Source: Prevotella sp. 10(H) | GTDB taxonomy: Bacteria; Bacteroidota; Bacteroidia; Bacteroidales; Dysgonomonadaceae | Assembly (NCBI RefSeq): GCF_000711235.1 | Contig: NZ_JOMI01000009.1 | Span: 1 to 64,000 of the forward strand | DNA: 64,000 bases | Direction of reading: 5' to 3' | In this document: positions 18,414-28,883 of the stretch, one piece after another | How positions within the stretch are numbered: the first letter of the stretch is position 1 | Layout of the letters: the number at the start of each line of letters is the position of its first letter | Program-made: the position numbers and the translations under genes | Notes under the pieces: generated by a model | The model's database searches: none | What the model was told of the DNA's origin: nothing | The model's input: the letters and a program-made list of their open reading frames with translations, nothing else

Positions 18414-18897
18414 AAATCTGAGTGTTTACATCTTCTCCCGATTTCCGGCAGAGAATATCTACAAATATTACAAAAAAATTAACGGTCGAACGGTATTTTG
18501 CTATCCTTGAATAGTTCCGTTAATATTTTTTAATAAATTTTATCCTTGTATGAATAATGCTCTTTTTATTATTCCTTCATTAAGTTAGTGAAATAATAGA
18601 AAAATATTGGCTTAAATATTTGTAGAAAATGGCCTAAAACATTATCATTATCACTCCTATAGACACATATGAATTATTATTTACACATTCCGAAATAAAT
18701 AAATATTAATTTACAAAATGAGAGAAAAAACAATATTTCTGATAAATATCTGATAGAACAAACAAAATTTTTGCGAAGAGGATATAATTTCGATTATACA
18801 TGCATCCTCTAAATACCTAAAAAGGCGGATTAAGAGCATAAAAAATTAATAGTTTTTTCTTACATTTGCCATTTAAAGGATATCACAAAAGAGAAGA
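18414..18897. other. AT-rich divergent intergenic region with the comM promoter
   Basis: 484 bases without a convincing gene. TACATTTG at 18861-18868 is an exact plus-strand -7 box about 30 bases before the comM ATG. For the barrel gene a relaxed version (TAATATTTG, 18470-18462 on the minus strand) is the best candidate. A small inverted repeat GAATAAT/ATTATTC lies at 18552-18574. Nothing else recognised. Confidence 0.5.
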
Positions 18898-20439
18898 ATG
18901 CTGATTAAGGTTTTTGGAGCGGCGGTACAAGGAATACAAGCTAGTGTGATCACAATAGAAGTTAACTGTTCGAAAGGTATAAAATTTATGCTTGTCGGAC
19001 TACCGGACGCTTCCGTAAAAGAAAGCCATGAACGCATTGTCTCTGCATTGCAGGTAAACGGGTATAAATTTCCGCGTCAGCAGATAGTTATCAATATGTC
19101 GCCTGCCGATATCCGTAAAGAAGGTACTGCTTACGATTTGCCTTTAGCGATAGGCATTATGGCTGCATCGGAAAGCCTCAAATCTGAGAAACTGGAACAA
19201 TATATCATCATGGGAGAATTATCCCTTGACGGTACTATTCTTCCGATAAGAGGAGCACTCCCTATAGCCATTAAGGCGCGGGAACTAGGATTTAAAGGAC
19301 TGATTCTTCCGAACAAGAATGCAAAGGAAGCAGCAGTAGTTAATAATCTGGATGTATACGGAGTAGATAATATAAGTGAGGTAGTCCGTTTCTTCAATGA
19401 AGAGGCCGAATTAGAAAAGACTGTTATCGATACCCGTAACGAATTCAATAACGCTCAGCAGGTATTCGAATTTGACTTTGCTGACGTTAAAGGACAGGAA
19501 AACGTAAAAAGGGCATTGGAAGTTGCCGCTTCAGGCGGTCACAACCTTATAATGATAGGTCCTCCGGGAGCAGGAAAATCAATGATGGCTAAGCGTATGC
19601 CGTCTATTCTGCCTCCTTTTACCTTGCATGAGGCATTGGAAACGACAAAGATACACAGTGTAGCCGGTAAAATAGGGTCGGAAACTTCCCTCATGGCACA
19701 GCGTCCGTTCAGGAGTCCGCATCATACGATTTCAGATGTGGCCCTCGTAGGCGGCGGTGCATATCCCCAGCCGGGAGAAATAAGTCTGGCTCATAACGGT
19801 GTTCTTTTTCTGGACGAATTACCCGAATTCAGCAGGAGCGTACTCGAAGTAATGCGCCAGCCGCTTGAAGACAGATGTATTTCTATTTCAAGGTCGAAAT
19901 TCTCGGTTGAATATCCAGCCAGCTTTATGCTTGTTTCTTCGATGAACCCTTGCCCGTGCGGATATTATAATCATCCCGAAAAGGAATGTGTTTGTCCCGG
20001 CGGAGCAGTTCAGAAATATCTGAATAAGATATCGGGACCGCTATTGGACAGGATCGACATACATATAGAAATCGTGCCTGTACCCTTTGAGAAAATCTCA
20101 GATAAAACACCTGCAGAGGCGAGCTACGAGATAAGAAAAAGGGTGATAAGGGCAAGAGAAATACAGGAAATACGTTTTAAGGATGAGGAGGGTGTTTATT
20201 GCAATGCACAAATGACTCCGAAGCTTTTAGCGAAATACGCTTCCCCTGATAACGCAGGGCTCGAATTGTTGAAAACAGCGATGGATAGATTTAATTTATC
20301 GGCAAGGGCCTACGATCGTATACTAAAAGTATCCCGTACAATTGCAGACCTCGACAATTCGGAAAATATTCAGCCTAAACATCTGGCTGAAGCGATCAAT
20401 TATCGCAATCTTGACAGGGAAAGCTGGGCAGGCAAATAA
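18898..20439 (+). CDS. comM: ComM/YifB-family AAA+ ATPase (Mg-chelatase-like)
   Basis: 513 residues. The N-terminal Lon-protease-like S5/S16 fold carries 'LVGLPDASVKES', a family hallmark; the central Mg-chelatase AAA+ domain has Walker A 'GPPGAGKS' (about 221-228), Walker B 'VLFLDELPEF' and a Cys cluster 'MNPCPCGYY...CVCPG'; the C-terminal Mg_chelatase_C domain closes the protein. In naturally transformable bacteria ComM is a hexameric helicase that extends branch migration of incoming DNA; here the role is inferred from family. The exact -7 box at 18861 precedes it. It starts a rightward run with DUF4254 and two glycosyltransferases, whose link to it is probably only transcriptional. Confidence 0.95.
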   Translation: MLIKVFGAAVQGIQASVITIEVNCSKGIKFMLVGLPDASVKESHERIVSALQVNGYKFPRQQIVINMSPADIRKEGTAYDLPLAIGIMAASESLKSEKLEQYIIMGELSLDGTILPIRGALPIAIKARELGFKGLILPNKNAKEAAVVNNLDVYGVDNISEVVRFFNEEAELEKTVIDTRNEFNNAQQVFEFDFADVKGQENVKRALEVAASGGHNLIMIGPPGAGKSMMAKRMPSILPPFTLHEALETTKIHSVAGKIGSETSLMAQRPFRSPHHTISDVALVGGGAYPQPGEISLAHNGVLFLDELPEFSRSVLEVMRQPLEDRCISISRSKFSVEYPASFMLVSSMNPCPCGYYNHPEKECVCPGGAVQKYLNKISGPLLDRIDIHIEIVPVPFEKISDKTPAEASYEIRKRVIRAREIQEIRFKDEEGVYCNAQMTPKLLAKYASPDNAGLELLKTAMDRFNLSARAYDRILKVSRTIADLDNSENIQPKHLAEAINYRNLDRESWAGK

Positions 20440-20466
20440 TGTAAATACAAAATAAAAAGACAAGCC

Positions 20467-21072
20467 ATGGATTTTACAGAACTAAGTAATTCTATTTTTC
20501 AGAAATCAATCGATGATTACCACAAAACGGATAATGTAGATACTCCTATCAGTAATCATTATCCAGAAAAATCTATAGAATACTTTCTATACCTTAAAAA
20601 CTGGATTGACACTGTTCAATGGCATTTAGAAGACATTATCCGCGACCCGCAAATAAATCCGGCAGACGCCCTTGTCATTAAAAGGCGCATAGACAAATCC
20701 AATCAGGACAGGACAGATCTGGTCGAGTTGATAGACAGTTATTTTCTGGACAAATATAAAGATATCGAAGCTTCATCCGATGCCCGTATTAACACAGAAA
20801 GTCCGGCATGGGCCGTAGACCGTCTTTCTATTCTTGCCCTAAAAATATACCACATGGAACTGGAGGCCAACCGCAAGGATGCATCGGACGAACACAAAGC
20901 CGGTGCCTCAAAAAAACTTGAGGTACTGCTTACACAGCGAAAGGACCTTTCCGCAGCTATTGAAGAGTTATTGGAAGACATCAGTCTGGGCAGAAAATAT
21001 ATGAAAGTATACAAACAGATGAAGATGTATAATGATCCGAGCCTTAACCCCGTTTTATATGGGAAATCATAA
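20467..21072 (+). CDS. DUF4254 family protein
   Basis: 201 residues, helical, acidic and soluble, no signal peptide. I recognise it as DUF4254 from the 'NDPSLNPVLYGKS'-like ending, the 'TESPAWAVDRLSILALKIYHME' core and its genomic place next to glycosyltransferases in Bacteroidota. Its function is unknown. It lies 27 bases after comM and 34 bases before the GT9 gene, in one probable transcript. The context hints at a cytoplasmic accessory role in lipopolysaccharide or other envelope glycan assembly. Confidence 0.8.
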   Translation: MDFTELSNSIFQKSIDDYHKTDNVDTPISNHYPEKSIEYFLYLKNWIDTVQWHLEDIIRDPQINPADALVIKRRIDKSNQDRTDLVELIDSYFLDKYKDIEASSDARINTESPAWAVDRLSILALKIYHMELEANRKDASDEHKAGASKKLEVLLTQRKDLSAAIEELLEDISLGRKYMKVYKQMKMYNDPSLNPVLYGKS

Positions 21073-21106
21073 ACAAAACTACACTATAAATTTACACAAT
21101 TGAGTC

Positions 21107-22144
21107 ATGTCAAAAGTATTAGTTATACGGATATCGTCTTTCGGTGATGTAGCAATGCTCGTTCCGGTAGTATTTTCCGTTGCAGCTAAATATCCTCAGG
21201 ATCGTTTTTCTGTAATGACCAGAAAAGCATTCGCACCTTTGTTCGAAAATCTGGGGTTTAATATTAATGTCATCCCTCTCGATATAAAAAAGAGACACAG
21301 AGGACTGATCGGCTATTTCAGGGTGATGAGAAGACTGTCCGCTATGAGATTTTCCCATGTAGCAGATGTCCACGATGTATTACGATCGAAGGGAGTCCGC
21401 TATGTAATGAAACTTTGCGGACGAAAAACAGCAACGATAAATAAAGGCCGCAAGGAGAAAAACAACCTGATTGCAAGCAAGGAAGTGGACATACCGCTTA
21501 AACATACGATGCAACGATATCAGGATGTATTCGATACACTGGGATTTCCGGCACCGATGGTATTCAACAATTTCTTTGACTTCGTTCCCCGGAATTTTGA
21601 AGATTTAAAAGCCATTGCCAAAGAAAAGAAAGGGAAATGGATTGGCATAGCGCCTTTTTCGAAACACAAAGGCAAGATATATCCTTTGGAAAAAATGTCG
21701 AGGGTGATAGGAGCATTATCCAAAGAAGAAGACGTTACCATATTTCTTTTCGGTTCGGGAAAAGAAGAGCAAAGAGTATTATCACACTGGGTATCCAAGT
21801 ATCCGAATGTGATAAATACAACAGGAAAGCTAAACCTTCAAAAGGAACTTCTGCTGATCTCATATCTCGACGTAATGTTGTCTATGGATTCGGCAAATAT
21901 GCATTTAGCGTCATTAGTGCAGATTCCGGTCGTATCTGTTTGGGGAGCTACTCACCCTTCAATGGGATTTTACGGCTTCAGGCAGGATTCTGCAAATGCT
22001 GTGCAGATCAATAATCTCGATTGCCGGCCTTGTTCCGTATTCGGAGAACTTCCGTGCCAACGGGAAGATTATGCATGTCTGGAACGTATCACCGAAGAAA
22101 TGGTAATCAGCAGGATACATAAGGTATTAGATAATAAAAGTTGA
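21107..22144 (+). CDS. Glycosyltransferase family 9 (heptosyltransferase-like)
   Basis: 345 residues, GT-B fold. The N-terminus 'VLVIRISSFGDVAMLVPVV' is the GT9 signature; the C-terminal nucleotide-sugar half holds 'MSMDSANMHLASLVQIPVVSVWGATHPSMGFYGF', the usual sugar-nucleotide site. GT9 enzymes add heptose or related sugars to the lipopolysaccharide core at the cytoplasmic face. The donor here cannot be told from sequence. The stop codon overlaps the next ATG by one base (TGATG at 22142-22146), indicating translational coupling with the GT4 gene. Confidence 0.92.
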   Translation: MSKVLVIRISSFGDVAMLVPVVFSVAAKYPQDRFSVMTRKAFAPLFENLGFNINVIPLDIKKRHRGLIGYFRVMRRLSAMRFSHVADVHDVLRSKGVRYVMKLCGRKTATINKGRKEKNNLIASKEVDIPLKHTMQRYQDVFDTLGFPAPMVFNNFFDFVPRNFEDLKAIAKEKKGKWIGIAPFSKHKGKIYPLEKMSRVIGALSKEEDVTIFLFGSGKEEQRVLSHWVSKYPNVINTTGKLNLQKELLLISYLDVMLSMDSANMHLASLVQIPVVSVWGATHPSMGFYGFRQDSANAVQINNLDCRPCSVFGELPCQREDYACLERITEEMVISRIHKVLDNKS

Positions 22145-23262
22145 TGAAAATAGCGATACTTTCACCGTTTTATCCTTACAGAGGAGGGTTGGCGCAGCTG
22201 AATGCAAGGCTGTATACAGAACTCTCGAAACGGAACGAAGTAAAAGCATTTACGTTTACCACTCTATATCCAGATTTTTTATTCCCCGGCAAGACGCAGT
22301 ATGTAATGGAGGGCGACCCCGTTACGGTGATAGAGAGCGAACGGGTACTCAGCAGTATAAATCCGTTTTCATATATCCGCACTGCCAAACATATAAATAA
22401 GTATGCTCCCGATCTGTTGATAATACCTTACTGGATGTCTTTCCTCGCTCCGGCTTATGGTTCGGTATGCCGCCTTTTGAATAAGAAGACAAAAGTGGTA
22501 GCATTGGTTCATAATGCAATCCCCCATGAACGAAGAATTATAGATAAGCCCCTTACAAAATTCTTCTTCAACCGATGCGATGCCTTCATTGTAATGAGCG
22601 AACCTGTAAAAAAGGACCTTTTATCATTGAAGAAAGATGCCCGAGTTTTGCTACAGCCTCATCCCATATATGATCACTACGCCGAACGCTACGACAAAAC
22701 AGCTGCATGTGAAAAACTGGGAATAAAGGCTGGCAAGAAAAATCTCCTTTTCTTCGGACTTATCAGGGATTACAAAGGACTGGATATCCTTATCGAAGCG
22801 ATGGGTATGTTAGATAATTCGTATCAACTAATCATTGCAGGAGAAAGCTACGGAAGCTTCGACAAATATACTGAACTAATAAATCAATCTCCGTTAAAAG
22901 ATAACATAATCGTATTTGAACAGTATATCCCCGATGATATGGTGACAACCTTGTTTTCGGCTGCGGATGCACTCGTTCTCCCTTATAAATCTGCCACGCA
23001 AAGTGGGGTCGTTGCTTTGGCCTATCAGCTGGAAACCCCGATGATTGCGACAAATGTGGGAGCACTTGGTACCACTGTCAAAGATTCCGAAACCGGACTG
23101 GTGGTAGAATCCGCTACTCCTGAAAATGTATCCGAAGGCATCAGAAAGTTCTTCGGGTCGGATTATTCCAAACTATATCAGGAAAATCTGAAGAAAGAGA
23201 AGAAGCTATTATCCTGGGATAATTTTACCCATTCCATCGAAGCTTTCTTTGCTTCATTATAA
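22144..23262 (+). CDS. Glycosyltransferase family 4/1
   Basis: 372 residues from the ATG at 22144; an upstream TTG at 22141 is in frame but overlaps the previous stop and is less likely. GT-B fold: 'PFYPYRGGLAQLNARLYTEL' at the N-terminus, 'NLLFFGLIRDYKGLDILIEAM' at the start of the second half, and the E-x7-E region 'ALVLPYKSATQSGVVALAYQLETPMIATNVGAL'. It likely transfers a sugar from a nucleotide donor during envelope glycan synthesis with the coupled GT9. It ends convergently with the GT2 gene, only 10 bases apart and without a strong terminator. Confidence 0.92.
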   Translation: MKIAILSPFYPYRGGLAQLNARLYTELSKRNEVKAFTFTTLYPDFLFPGKTQYVMEGDPVTVIESERVLSSINPFSYIRTAKHINKYAPDLLIIPYWMSFLAPAYGSVCRLLNKKTKVVALVHNAIPHERRIIDKPLTKFFFNRCDAFIVMSEPVKKDLLSLKKDARVLLQPHPIYDHYAERYDKTAACEKLGIKAGKKNLLFFGLIRDYKGLDILIEAMGMLDNSYQLIIAGESYGSFDKYTELINQSPLKDNIIVFEQYIPDDMVTTLFSAADALVLPYKSATQSGVVALAYQLETPMIATNVGALGTTVKDSETGLVVESATPENVSEGIRKFFGSDYSKLYQENLKKEKKLLSWDNFTHSIEAFFASL

Positions 23263-23272
23263 TAATGTGGGA

Positions 23273-23989
23273 TTATTTCATGCGGAACAATCCGTACTTA
23301 AGCATACAGATAAAGGCTCTCACCCCATCGCGCCATCCTATTTTCTTTCCTTCTTCATATGTTCGACCGTAATATGAAATACCTACTTCATAGATTCTCA
23401 CATTCGGATAGCGTGCTACCTTGGCAGTCACTTCCGGCTCAAAACCGAAACGCCTTTCCTGCAGAGGAATAGACTTGATAATATCTGCACGAAAAAGCTT
23501 ATAGCAGGTTTCCATATCGGATAAATTCAAGTTGGTGAACATATTAGACACAAAAGTCAATATCTGGTTTCCAATCGAATGCCAAAAGAAAAGTATCCGG
23601 TGAGGTTTGCCTCCCATAAATCGGGAGCCGAAAACGACATCAGCAAAACCAGAGACAACAGGCTTTAACAATATATTATATTCTTCCGGATCATATTCCA
23701 GATCGGCATCCTGTATAATAATATAGTCACCGGTAGCTTCTTTTATGCCTCTGTGCAATGCAGCTCCTTTACCCATATTCACAGGCTGCTCGTATAATTT
23801 GATATCTGCCCGTGGATGAGCTGCTATATATGCTTTAACAACTTCAACTGTATCATCTTTAGAGCAGTCGTTTACGATTATTATTTCTTTCCCGAAATTA
23901 CCGATCAAATCTACAGCCAACACTTTATCCAATATCAGATGAATCGTGCGGGCTTCGTTATATGCAGGAATTACAATTGAAAGTTTCAT
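23273..23989 (-). CDS. Glycosyltransferase family 2 (dolichyl-phosphate mannose synthase-like)
   Basis: 238 residues, GT-A fold. '[19 protein letters not shown]' opens the domain; the metal site is 'QDADLEYDP' and the DPM1-like signature includes 'VFGSRFMGG' and 'ETCYKLFR'. Such enzymes load mannose or glucose from a nucleotide donor onto polyprenyl phosphate on the cytoplasmic side; there are no C-terminal membrane helices, as in the shorter type. It lies 37 bases downstream of the UDP-glucuronate decarboxylase gene and is probably its operon partner. A lipid-linked sugar made here could feed GT39-type enzymes such as the one at 55313-57064, which is inference. Confidence 0.9.
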   Translation of the reverse strand: MKLSIVIPAYNEARTIHLILDKVLAVDLIGNFGKEIIIVNDCSKDDTVEVVKAYIAAHPRADIKLYEQPVNMGKGAALHRGIKEATGDYIIIQDADLEYDPEEYNILLKPVVSGFADVVFGSRFMGGKPHRILFFWHSIGNQILTFVSNMFTNLNLSDMETCYKLFRADIIKSIPLQERRFGFEPEVTAKVARYPNVRIYEVGISYYGRTYEEGKKIGWRDGVRAFICMLKYGLFRMK

Positions 23990-24026
23990 GTTAAAGTTAT
24001 CGTTATGTTGTCTTCTGATCAGAATA

Positions 24027-24971
24027 TTATTGCTTCAGTTTATCGTCGAAATAAGCGATTGTTTTAATAAGCCCCTCTCTCAAAGGAACTTTAGGCTCCC
24101 AGCCCAGCTTTTCTTTCGCCAAGGAAATATCAGGCCGCCTTTGTTTCGGATCATCACTCGGTAGAGGTCGGAAAACCAGTTTTGATTTCGATCCTGTTAA
24201 TTCCAGGATAAGGTTTGCCAGTTCCAGCATGGTAAATTCTCCCGGATTGCCTGTATTCACAGGTCCGATAAACGAATCGCCTGTACCCATCATTCTTATC
24301 ATGGCTTCCACAAGGTCATCAACATATTGGAAACTCCGGGTTTGAGTACCATCTCCATATATTGTAATATCTTCCCCTTTTAGTGCCTGAACAATAAAAT
24401 TGGAAACAACCCTACCGTCTGCAGGATTCATATTCGGCCCGTAAGTATTGAAGATACGTACTATCTTTATCTTAACTCCATTTTGACGGTGATAGTCCAT
24501 GAATAATGTTTCGGCACAACGCTTTCCTTCATCATAACACGAACGGATACCTATAGGATTTACATTTCCCCAATAAGATTCCGGCTGCGGATGCACATGC
24601 GGATCTCCGTATACTTCGCTGGTAGATGCCTGCAATACTTTTGCTTTAAGGCGTTTTGCCAAACCAAGCATATTGATAGCACCCATTACAGATGTTTTAA
24701 TTGTCTTGATCGCATTATACTGATAATGAACCGGAGAAGCCGGACAGGCCAGATTGTAGATTTCATCGACATCTACATGAAAAGGATGAACGACATCATG
24801 TCTTATTAGTTCGAAATAAGGATTTTCAAGCAAATGGATAACATTTTCCTTCGAGCCGGTAAAATAGTTATCCAGACACAATACTTCATTGCCTTCTTTC
24901 AGTAGTCTTTCACACAAATGGGAGCCGATAAAACCGGCACCACCTGTCACTAATATTTTTTTTCGATTCAT
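24027..24971 (-). CDS. UDP-glucuronate decarboxylase (UDP-xylose synthase), SDR family
   Basis: 314 residues. The NAD site is '[14 protein letters not shown]' (about 10-23). The extended SDR triad is visible: Ser/Thr in '[10 protein letters not shown]', and Tyr/Lys in '[14 protein letters not shown]', where YDEGK is the family form separating it from dTDP-glucose dehydratases (YxxSK). '[17 protein letters not shown]' and '[18 protein letters not shown]' complete the family pattern. It converts UDP-glucuronate to UDP-xylose with transient oxidation at C4, for xylose-containing surface glycans. The possible promoter upstream is degenerate (TTCCTTTG on the minus strand near 25017). Confidence 0.93.
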   Translation of the reverse strand: MNRKKILVTGGAGFIGSHLCERLLKEGNEVLCLDNYFTGSKENVIHLLENPYFELIRHDVVHPFHVDVDEIYNLACPASPVHYQYNAIKTIKTSVMGAINMLGLAKRLKAKVLQASTSEVYGDPHVHPQPESYWGNVNPIGIRSCYDEGKRCAETLFMDYHRQNGVKIKIVRIFNTYGPNMNPADGRVVSNFIVQALKGEDITIYGDGTQTRSFQYVDDLVEAMIRMMGTGDSFIGPVNTGNPGEFTMLELANLILELTGSKSKLVFRPLPSDDPKQRRPDISLAKEKLGWEPKVPLREGLIKTIAYFDDKLKQ

Positions 24972-25056
24972 TAAATTCTTTGTAAGATTGTTTTTAAGTC
25001 TGGTTTATAATACAAAGGAACGAAAAATATAGTGTATTTTAAATTCTTTGTTCATA

Positions 25057-27669
25057 TTATTTGCCCGACACTATTTTCTTTATATCATTAAGCTTATTCA
25101 ATGCTTCCATCGGAGTGAGGTTATTAACATCCAGAGACTTTATCTCATCTCTGACCTGACTAAGTACAGGATCGTCCAGCTGGAAGAAACTCAACTGATA
25201 ACCCTCCCTGTTTTCCTTTATATCTTTTATAGGCTTGGAGATGCCCTGCTTACGGTTATCCGTTTCCAATTGCTTCAATATATTGTTTGCTCTCTTCACT
25301 ATACTTTGCGGCATACCCGCCATTTTGGCTACATGGATACCGAAACTGTGCTCGCTGCCTCCGGGAACAAGTTTTCGTAGGAATATCACCTTATTGTCGA
25401 CTTCCTTTACCGAAACATTGAAGTTCTTTATCCTTTTGAATGATTTTTCCATTTCATTCAATTCATGGTAATGGGTGGCGAACAATGTTTTAGCCCTGGC
25501 TCGCGGATGTTCATGAATATATTCTACGATTGCCCATGCAATGGAAATACCGTCATAGGTGCTCGTACCTCTTCCCAATTCATCGAATAAAACAAGGCTA
25601 CGCGAAGACAAGTTATTCAGGATATCTGCCGCTTCGTTCATCTCTACCATAAAGGTAGATTCACCAAGTGATATATTATCGGATGCACCTACACGGGTAA
25701 ATATCTTATCTACCAATCCTATCTGCGCCGATTCGGCAGGGACAAAACTTCCTGCCTGCGCCATCAATGTAATCAGTGCAGTCTGGCGAAGAAGCGCCGA
25801 CTTACCCGCCATATTAGGCCCGGTGATAATAATTATCTGCTGCGAATTACTATCCAGAAAAACATCGTTTGCTATATAAGATTCGCCCAACGGCAATTGC
25901 TTTTCAATAACCGGATGCCGTCCGTTCTTTATCTTCAATGCATCCGAATCGTTGATTTCAGGACGGATATATTTATTCTCCTTAGCCACTTTGGCAAAAG
26001 ACAAGAGACAGTCGGTCTGGGCTATCAAGTTTGCATTTACCTGAATAGTTGGAATATAATCTACCAAACTAAGCACAAGATCATTGAAAAGCGTCGTTTC
26101 CAACGCTAAAATCTTTTCTTCTGCGCCCAGAATTTTCTCTTCATATTCTTTCAGTTCCTGTGTTATATAGCGTTCGGCATTTACAAGCGTTTGTTTGCGT
26201 ATCCACTCCGCCGGAACTTTATCCTTATGTGCATTACGTACTTCTATATAGTAGCCGAATACATTATTGAAGCTTATCTTAAGCGAAGAAATACCCGTCG
26301 CTTCGGTTTCCCGCTGCTGTATTTTCAACAGATAATCTTTGCCTGAATAAGAGATTTCGCGCAGGTCATCAAGATCAGGATTCACTCCCTTATTGATAAC
26401 ATTCCCACGGTTGAGCATTGTCGGAGGGTCGGGATGTATTTCCTTTTCTATCCGTTCCCTGATAACCGGACAAGGGTTGAGCTTCTCTCCTATTTCCCGC
26501 AGGCTCGGTTCATCCGAAGCAAGGAAAGCCTCCCTTATAGGTTCGATTGCCTTCAATGCAACTTTAAGCTGTACGACTTCACGGGGAGTTATCCTGCCTA
26601 CGGCTACCTTAGAGATGATCCGCTCCAAATCACCTATTAGTGAAAGCTGTTCTTCGAGCAGGTTTTTCAGTTCCAAATCCTTGAAAAAATACTCGACTAC
26701 CGATAGGCGACTGTTTATAGGCTTGGCATCTTTAAGCGGAAATACCATCCAGCGGCGCAGCATGCGCGCACCCATCGGCGACACAGTACGGTCGAGGATA
26801 TCGAGCAGGCTTTTACCACCTTCATTCATAGTAGAAATAAGCTCAAGGCTGCGTACCGTAAATTTATCCAAACGGACATATTTATCTTCCTCGATCCGCG
26901 AAAGGGAAGTTATATGACCTATATGGTTGTGTTGCGTAACATCCAGATAATGTAGTATTGTTCCGGCAGCTATTACACCATTTGTCAGATGTTCTACTCC
27001 GAAGCCTTTCAGGTTCTTTGTTTCGAAATGCTTCAATAGCCTGTCCCTTGCTGTATCTTCGGTAAAGACCCAGTCGTCGAGTTCGAAGATAAAGAAACGG
27101 GTGCCGAACGACTCTTCGAAAAGTTTCTTTTTACTCCTTTCCACCAGAACTTCCTTCGGTGAAAAGTTTGTAAGAAGCTTATCTATATATTCTTTCGTTC
27201 CTTCTGCTACAAGGTATTCACCTGTAGAAATATCGAGGAAAGAAATACCGCAATTACTTTTTGCAAAATGAATAGCACAAAGGAAATTATTTTCCTTGTG
27301 ATTCAGTATATTATCGTTGATAGAGACACCCGGGGTCACAAGTTCGGTAATCCCTCTTTTAACTATCGTTTTTGTCTGTTTCGGATCTTCCAGCTGATCG
27401 CAAATCGCTACCCGTTTTCCTGCGCGAACCAGCTTCGGCAGATAGGTATCGAGCGCATGGTGCGGAAATCCTGCCAGTTCGATAAACTGAGCAGTACCAT
27501 TCCCCCGGCGTGTAAGGGTGATACCCAGTATTTCGGCTGCATCGATAGCGTCTTGTGAGAATGTTTCGTAAAAGTCTCCCACGCGAAACAATAAAATGGC
27601 ATCAGGATGTTTACTCTTGATCTCAAGATACTGCTTCATCAAAGGAGTTTCGACTATTTTTTTCGACAC
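25057..27669 (-). CDS. mutS: DNA mismatch repair protein MutS
   Basis: 870 residues, full length. The mismatch-recognition domain has the Phe-x-Glu loop in '[12 protein letters not shown]' (about residues 27-38); the ATPase has Walker A '[10 protein letters not shown]', 'STFMVEMNE', Walker B '[17 protein letters not shown]' and 'FATHYHEL'. It recognises mispairs and recruits MutL. The start is GTG at 27669-27667; the in-frame ATG ten codons on ('MKQYL') would remove part of the conserved N-terminus, so GTG is preferred. The 383 bases upstream hold the repeats at 27791-28019 and no other gene. Confidence 0.97.
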   Translation of the reverse strand: MSKKIVETPLMKQYLEIKSKHPDAILLFRVGDFYETFSQDAIDAAEILGITLTRRGNGTAQFIELAGFPHHALDTYLPKLVRAGKRVAICDQLEDPKQTKTIVKRGITELVTPGVSINDNILNHKENNFLCAIHFAKSNCGISFLDISTGEYLVAEGTKEYIDKLLTNFSPKEVLVERSKKKLFEESFGTRFFIFELDDWVFTEDTARDRLLKHFETKNLKGFGVEHLTNGVIAAGTILHYLDVTQHNHIGHITSLSRIEEDKYVRLDKFTVRSLELISTMNEGGKSLLDILDRTVSPMGARMLRRWMVFPLKDAKPINSRLSVVEYFFKDLELKNLLEEQLSLIGDLERIISKVAVGRITPREVVQLKVALKAIEPIREAFLASDEPSLREIGEKLNPCPVIRERIEKEIHPDPPTMLNRGNVINKGVNPDLDDLREISYSGKDYLLKIQQRETEATGISSLKISFNNVFGYYIEVRNAHKDKVPAEWIRKQTLVNAERYITQELKEYEEKILGAEEKILALETTLFNDLVLSLVDYIPTIQVNANLIAQTDCLLSFAKVAKENKYIRPEINDSDALKIKNGRHPVIEKQLPLGESYIANDVFLDSNSQQIIIITGPNMAGKSALLRQTALITLMAQAGSFVPAESAQIGLVDKIFTRVGASDNISLGESTFMVEMNEAADILNNLSSRSLVLFDELGRGTSTYDGISIAWAIVEYIHEHPRARAKTLFATHYHELNEMEKSFKRIKNFNVSVKEVDNKVIFLRKLVPGGSEHSFGIHVAKMAGMPQSIVKRANNILKQLETDNRKQGISKPIKDIKENREGYQLSFFQLDDPVLSQVRDEIKSLDVNNLTPMEALNKLNDIKKIVSGK

Positions 27670-27790
27670 AGTTTTGCTTATTTAGATATATTCTACAGAA
27701 AAATTATAAGGAAACAAAGATAAAAAAAAATAACATTCAATTCCATGTGTCCGCAGTTCTGAATTTTATATTTATTAACCATATTTTGTT

Positions 27791-28019
27791 AAAAGGTAAC
27801 AAAAGTAACGATTTTATAGCTATTAGCTGATAGCTTTTAGCCGTTAGCATTATTACAGGAAAGATGCAAAAAGTAACAAAAGTAACAGGAACTAATTAAT
27901 AATTAAAAATGAACAATTAATAATCCCGTAACTTGTAACTGCCCGCAGGGCGAAGTAACTTGTAACTAAAAACCTATGTTAAAGAGCTAACAGCCATCAG
28001 CTAATAGCTAACAGCTAAA
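27791..28019. repeat. Composite intergenic repeat: two heptamer-phased arms in inverted relation plus GTAAC repeats
   Basis: Left arm: AGC trinucleotides at 27818, 27825, 27832, 27839 and 27846, exactly every 7 bp. Right arm: AGC at 27985, 27992, 27999, 28006 and 28013, again every 7 bp. AGCTATTAGCTGAT (left) and ATCAGCTAATAGCT (right) are exact reverse complements, so the arms can pair. Between and beside them: AAAAGTAACAAAAGTAAC-like copies (about 27793-27809 and 27869-27885) and two copies of GTAACTTGTAACT (27928-27940, 27955-27967) enclosing the small hairpin GCCCGCAGGGC (27941-27951). An AT-rich stretch without a gene surrounds this, between mutS and the YycJ-like gene. Origin unknown; it looks like a dispersed intergenic element. 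Confidence 0.75.
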
Positions 28020-28052
28020 ACAATATAGATAAAGTTTTAATAAGAAAGCTTT

Positions 28053-28877
28053 TCAGAATTCCCTGAGACCGGAAACTTTATGCCTGCTGAGCGCTTCAAT
28101 TCTCACATCCTTATTTGCTACTACCCCGTTGGCTGCGAGTGTCTGTTCCACTGCCTTAAAAGCTATTTCGGGATGATTATTGTCCTGACTGAGATGACAA
28201 AGCCAGATATTTTGCAGGTTATTATTGTAGATACTGGCGATGAATTCGGCAGAAAGACGGTTGCTGAGATGTCCCATCCCGTTGCGTATACGCTCTTTCA
28301 GATAATATGGATACCTGCCCGACTGTAGCATATATTCATCATAGTTCGATTCGATTACAAGATGATTGGCGCGACAGGCATAATTGCGTACTTTATCGGT
28401 TATGCAACCAATATCTGTTATCAGTACGAGGGTCTGCCCGTCAAATTCTATATGGTATCCAACGTTCTCTATACTGTCGTGAGGCACATCGAAAGCCGTT
28501 ATTGTGAAATCGCTGATTGTGAATGGTATTTCTTTTTCTATAATTCTTTTCGACTGGTAAAGGTCGGCTTGTACCATCTTGTTGCGCTGTATGCCCTCGT
28601 GAACTGTTTGGGTAGCATATACGGGGATGTTGTATTTATCTCCGAAACATCCGACAGTCTTTATATGGTCGGCATGATCGTGTGTAATAAGTATCGCTTT
28701 TATCTTATCAAAAGAAACGCCGTATTCCCGCAAAGCCTTGTGTACACTGCGTATACCTATTCCGGCATCGATAAGTATTCCGTTTTCATTTGTCCCGAGA
28801 TAATAGCAGTTACCGCTGCTGCCGCTTCCTAAACTAAAGAATTTATATTTGTATTGTGTGAACAGATCGTATTGCAT
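28053..28877 (-). CDS. YycJ/WalJ-like metallo-beta-lactamase-fold hydrolase
   Basis: 274 residues from the ATG at 28877. An in-frame TTG at 28886 was set aside because the -7 box covers it. The fold is shown by 'FFSLGSGSSGNCYYLGT' at the start, the metal site 'THDHADHIK' (about residues 70-78), 'DVPHDSIENVGYHIE' and 'LVLITDIGC', then 'GHLSN' and 'LCHLSQDNNHPE', all as in the YycJ/WalJ group of predicted exonucleases or phosphodiesterases. It acts in the cytoplasm (no signal peptide); in Firmicutes WalJ is tied to replication and cell-wall control, in Bacteroidota its role is not settled. Confidence 0.9.
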   Translation of the reverse strand: MQYDLFTQYKYKFFSLGSGSSGNCYYLGTNENGILIDAGIGIRSVHKALREYGVSFDKIKAILITHDHADHIKTVGCFGDKYNIPVYATQTVHEGIQRNKMVQADLYQSKRIIEKEIPFTISDFTITAFDVPHDSIENVGYHIEFDGQTLVLITDIGCITDKVRNYACRANHLVIESNYDEYMLQSGRYPYYLKERIRNGMGHLSNRLSAEFIASIYNNNLQNIWLCHLSQDNNHPEIAFKAVEQTLAANGVVANKDVRIEALSRHKVSGLREF

Positions 28878-28883
28878 AATGTG

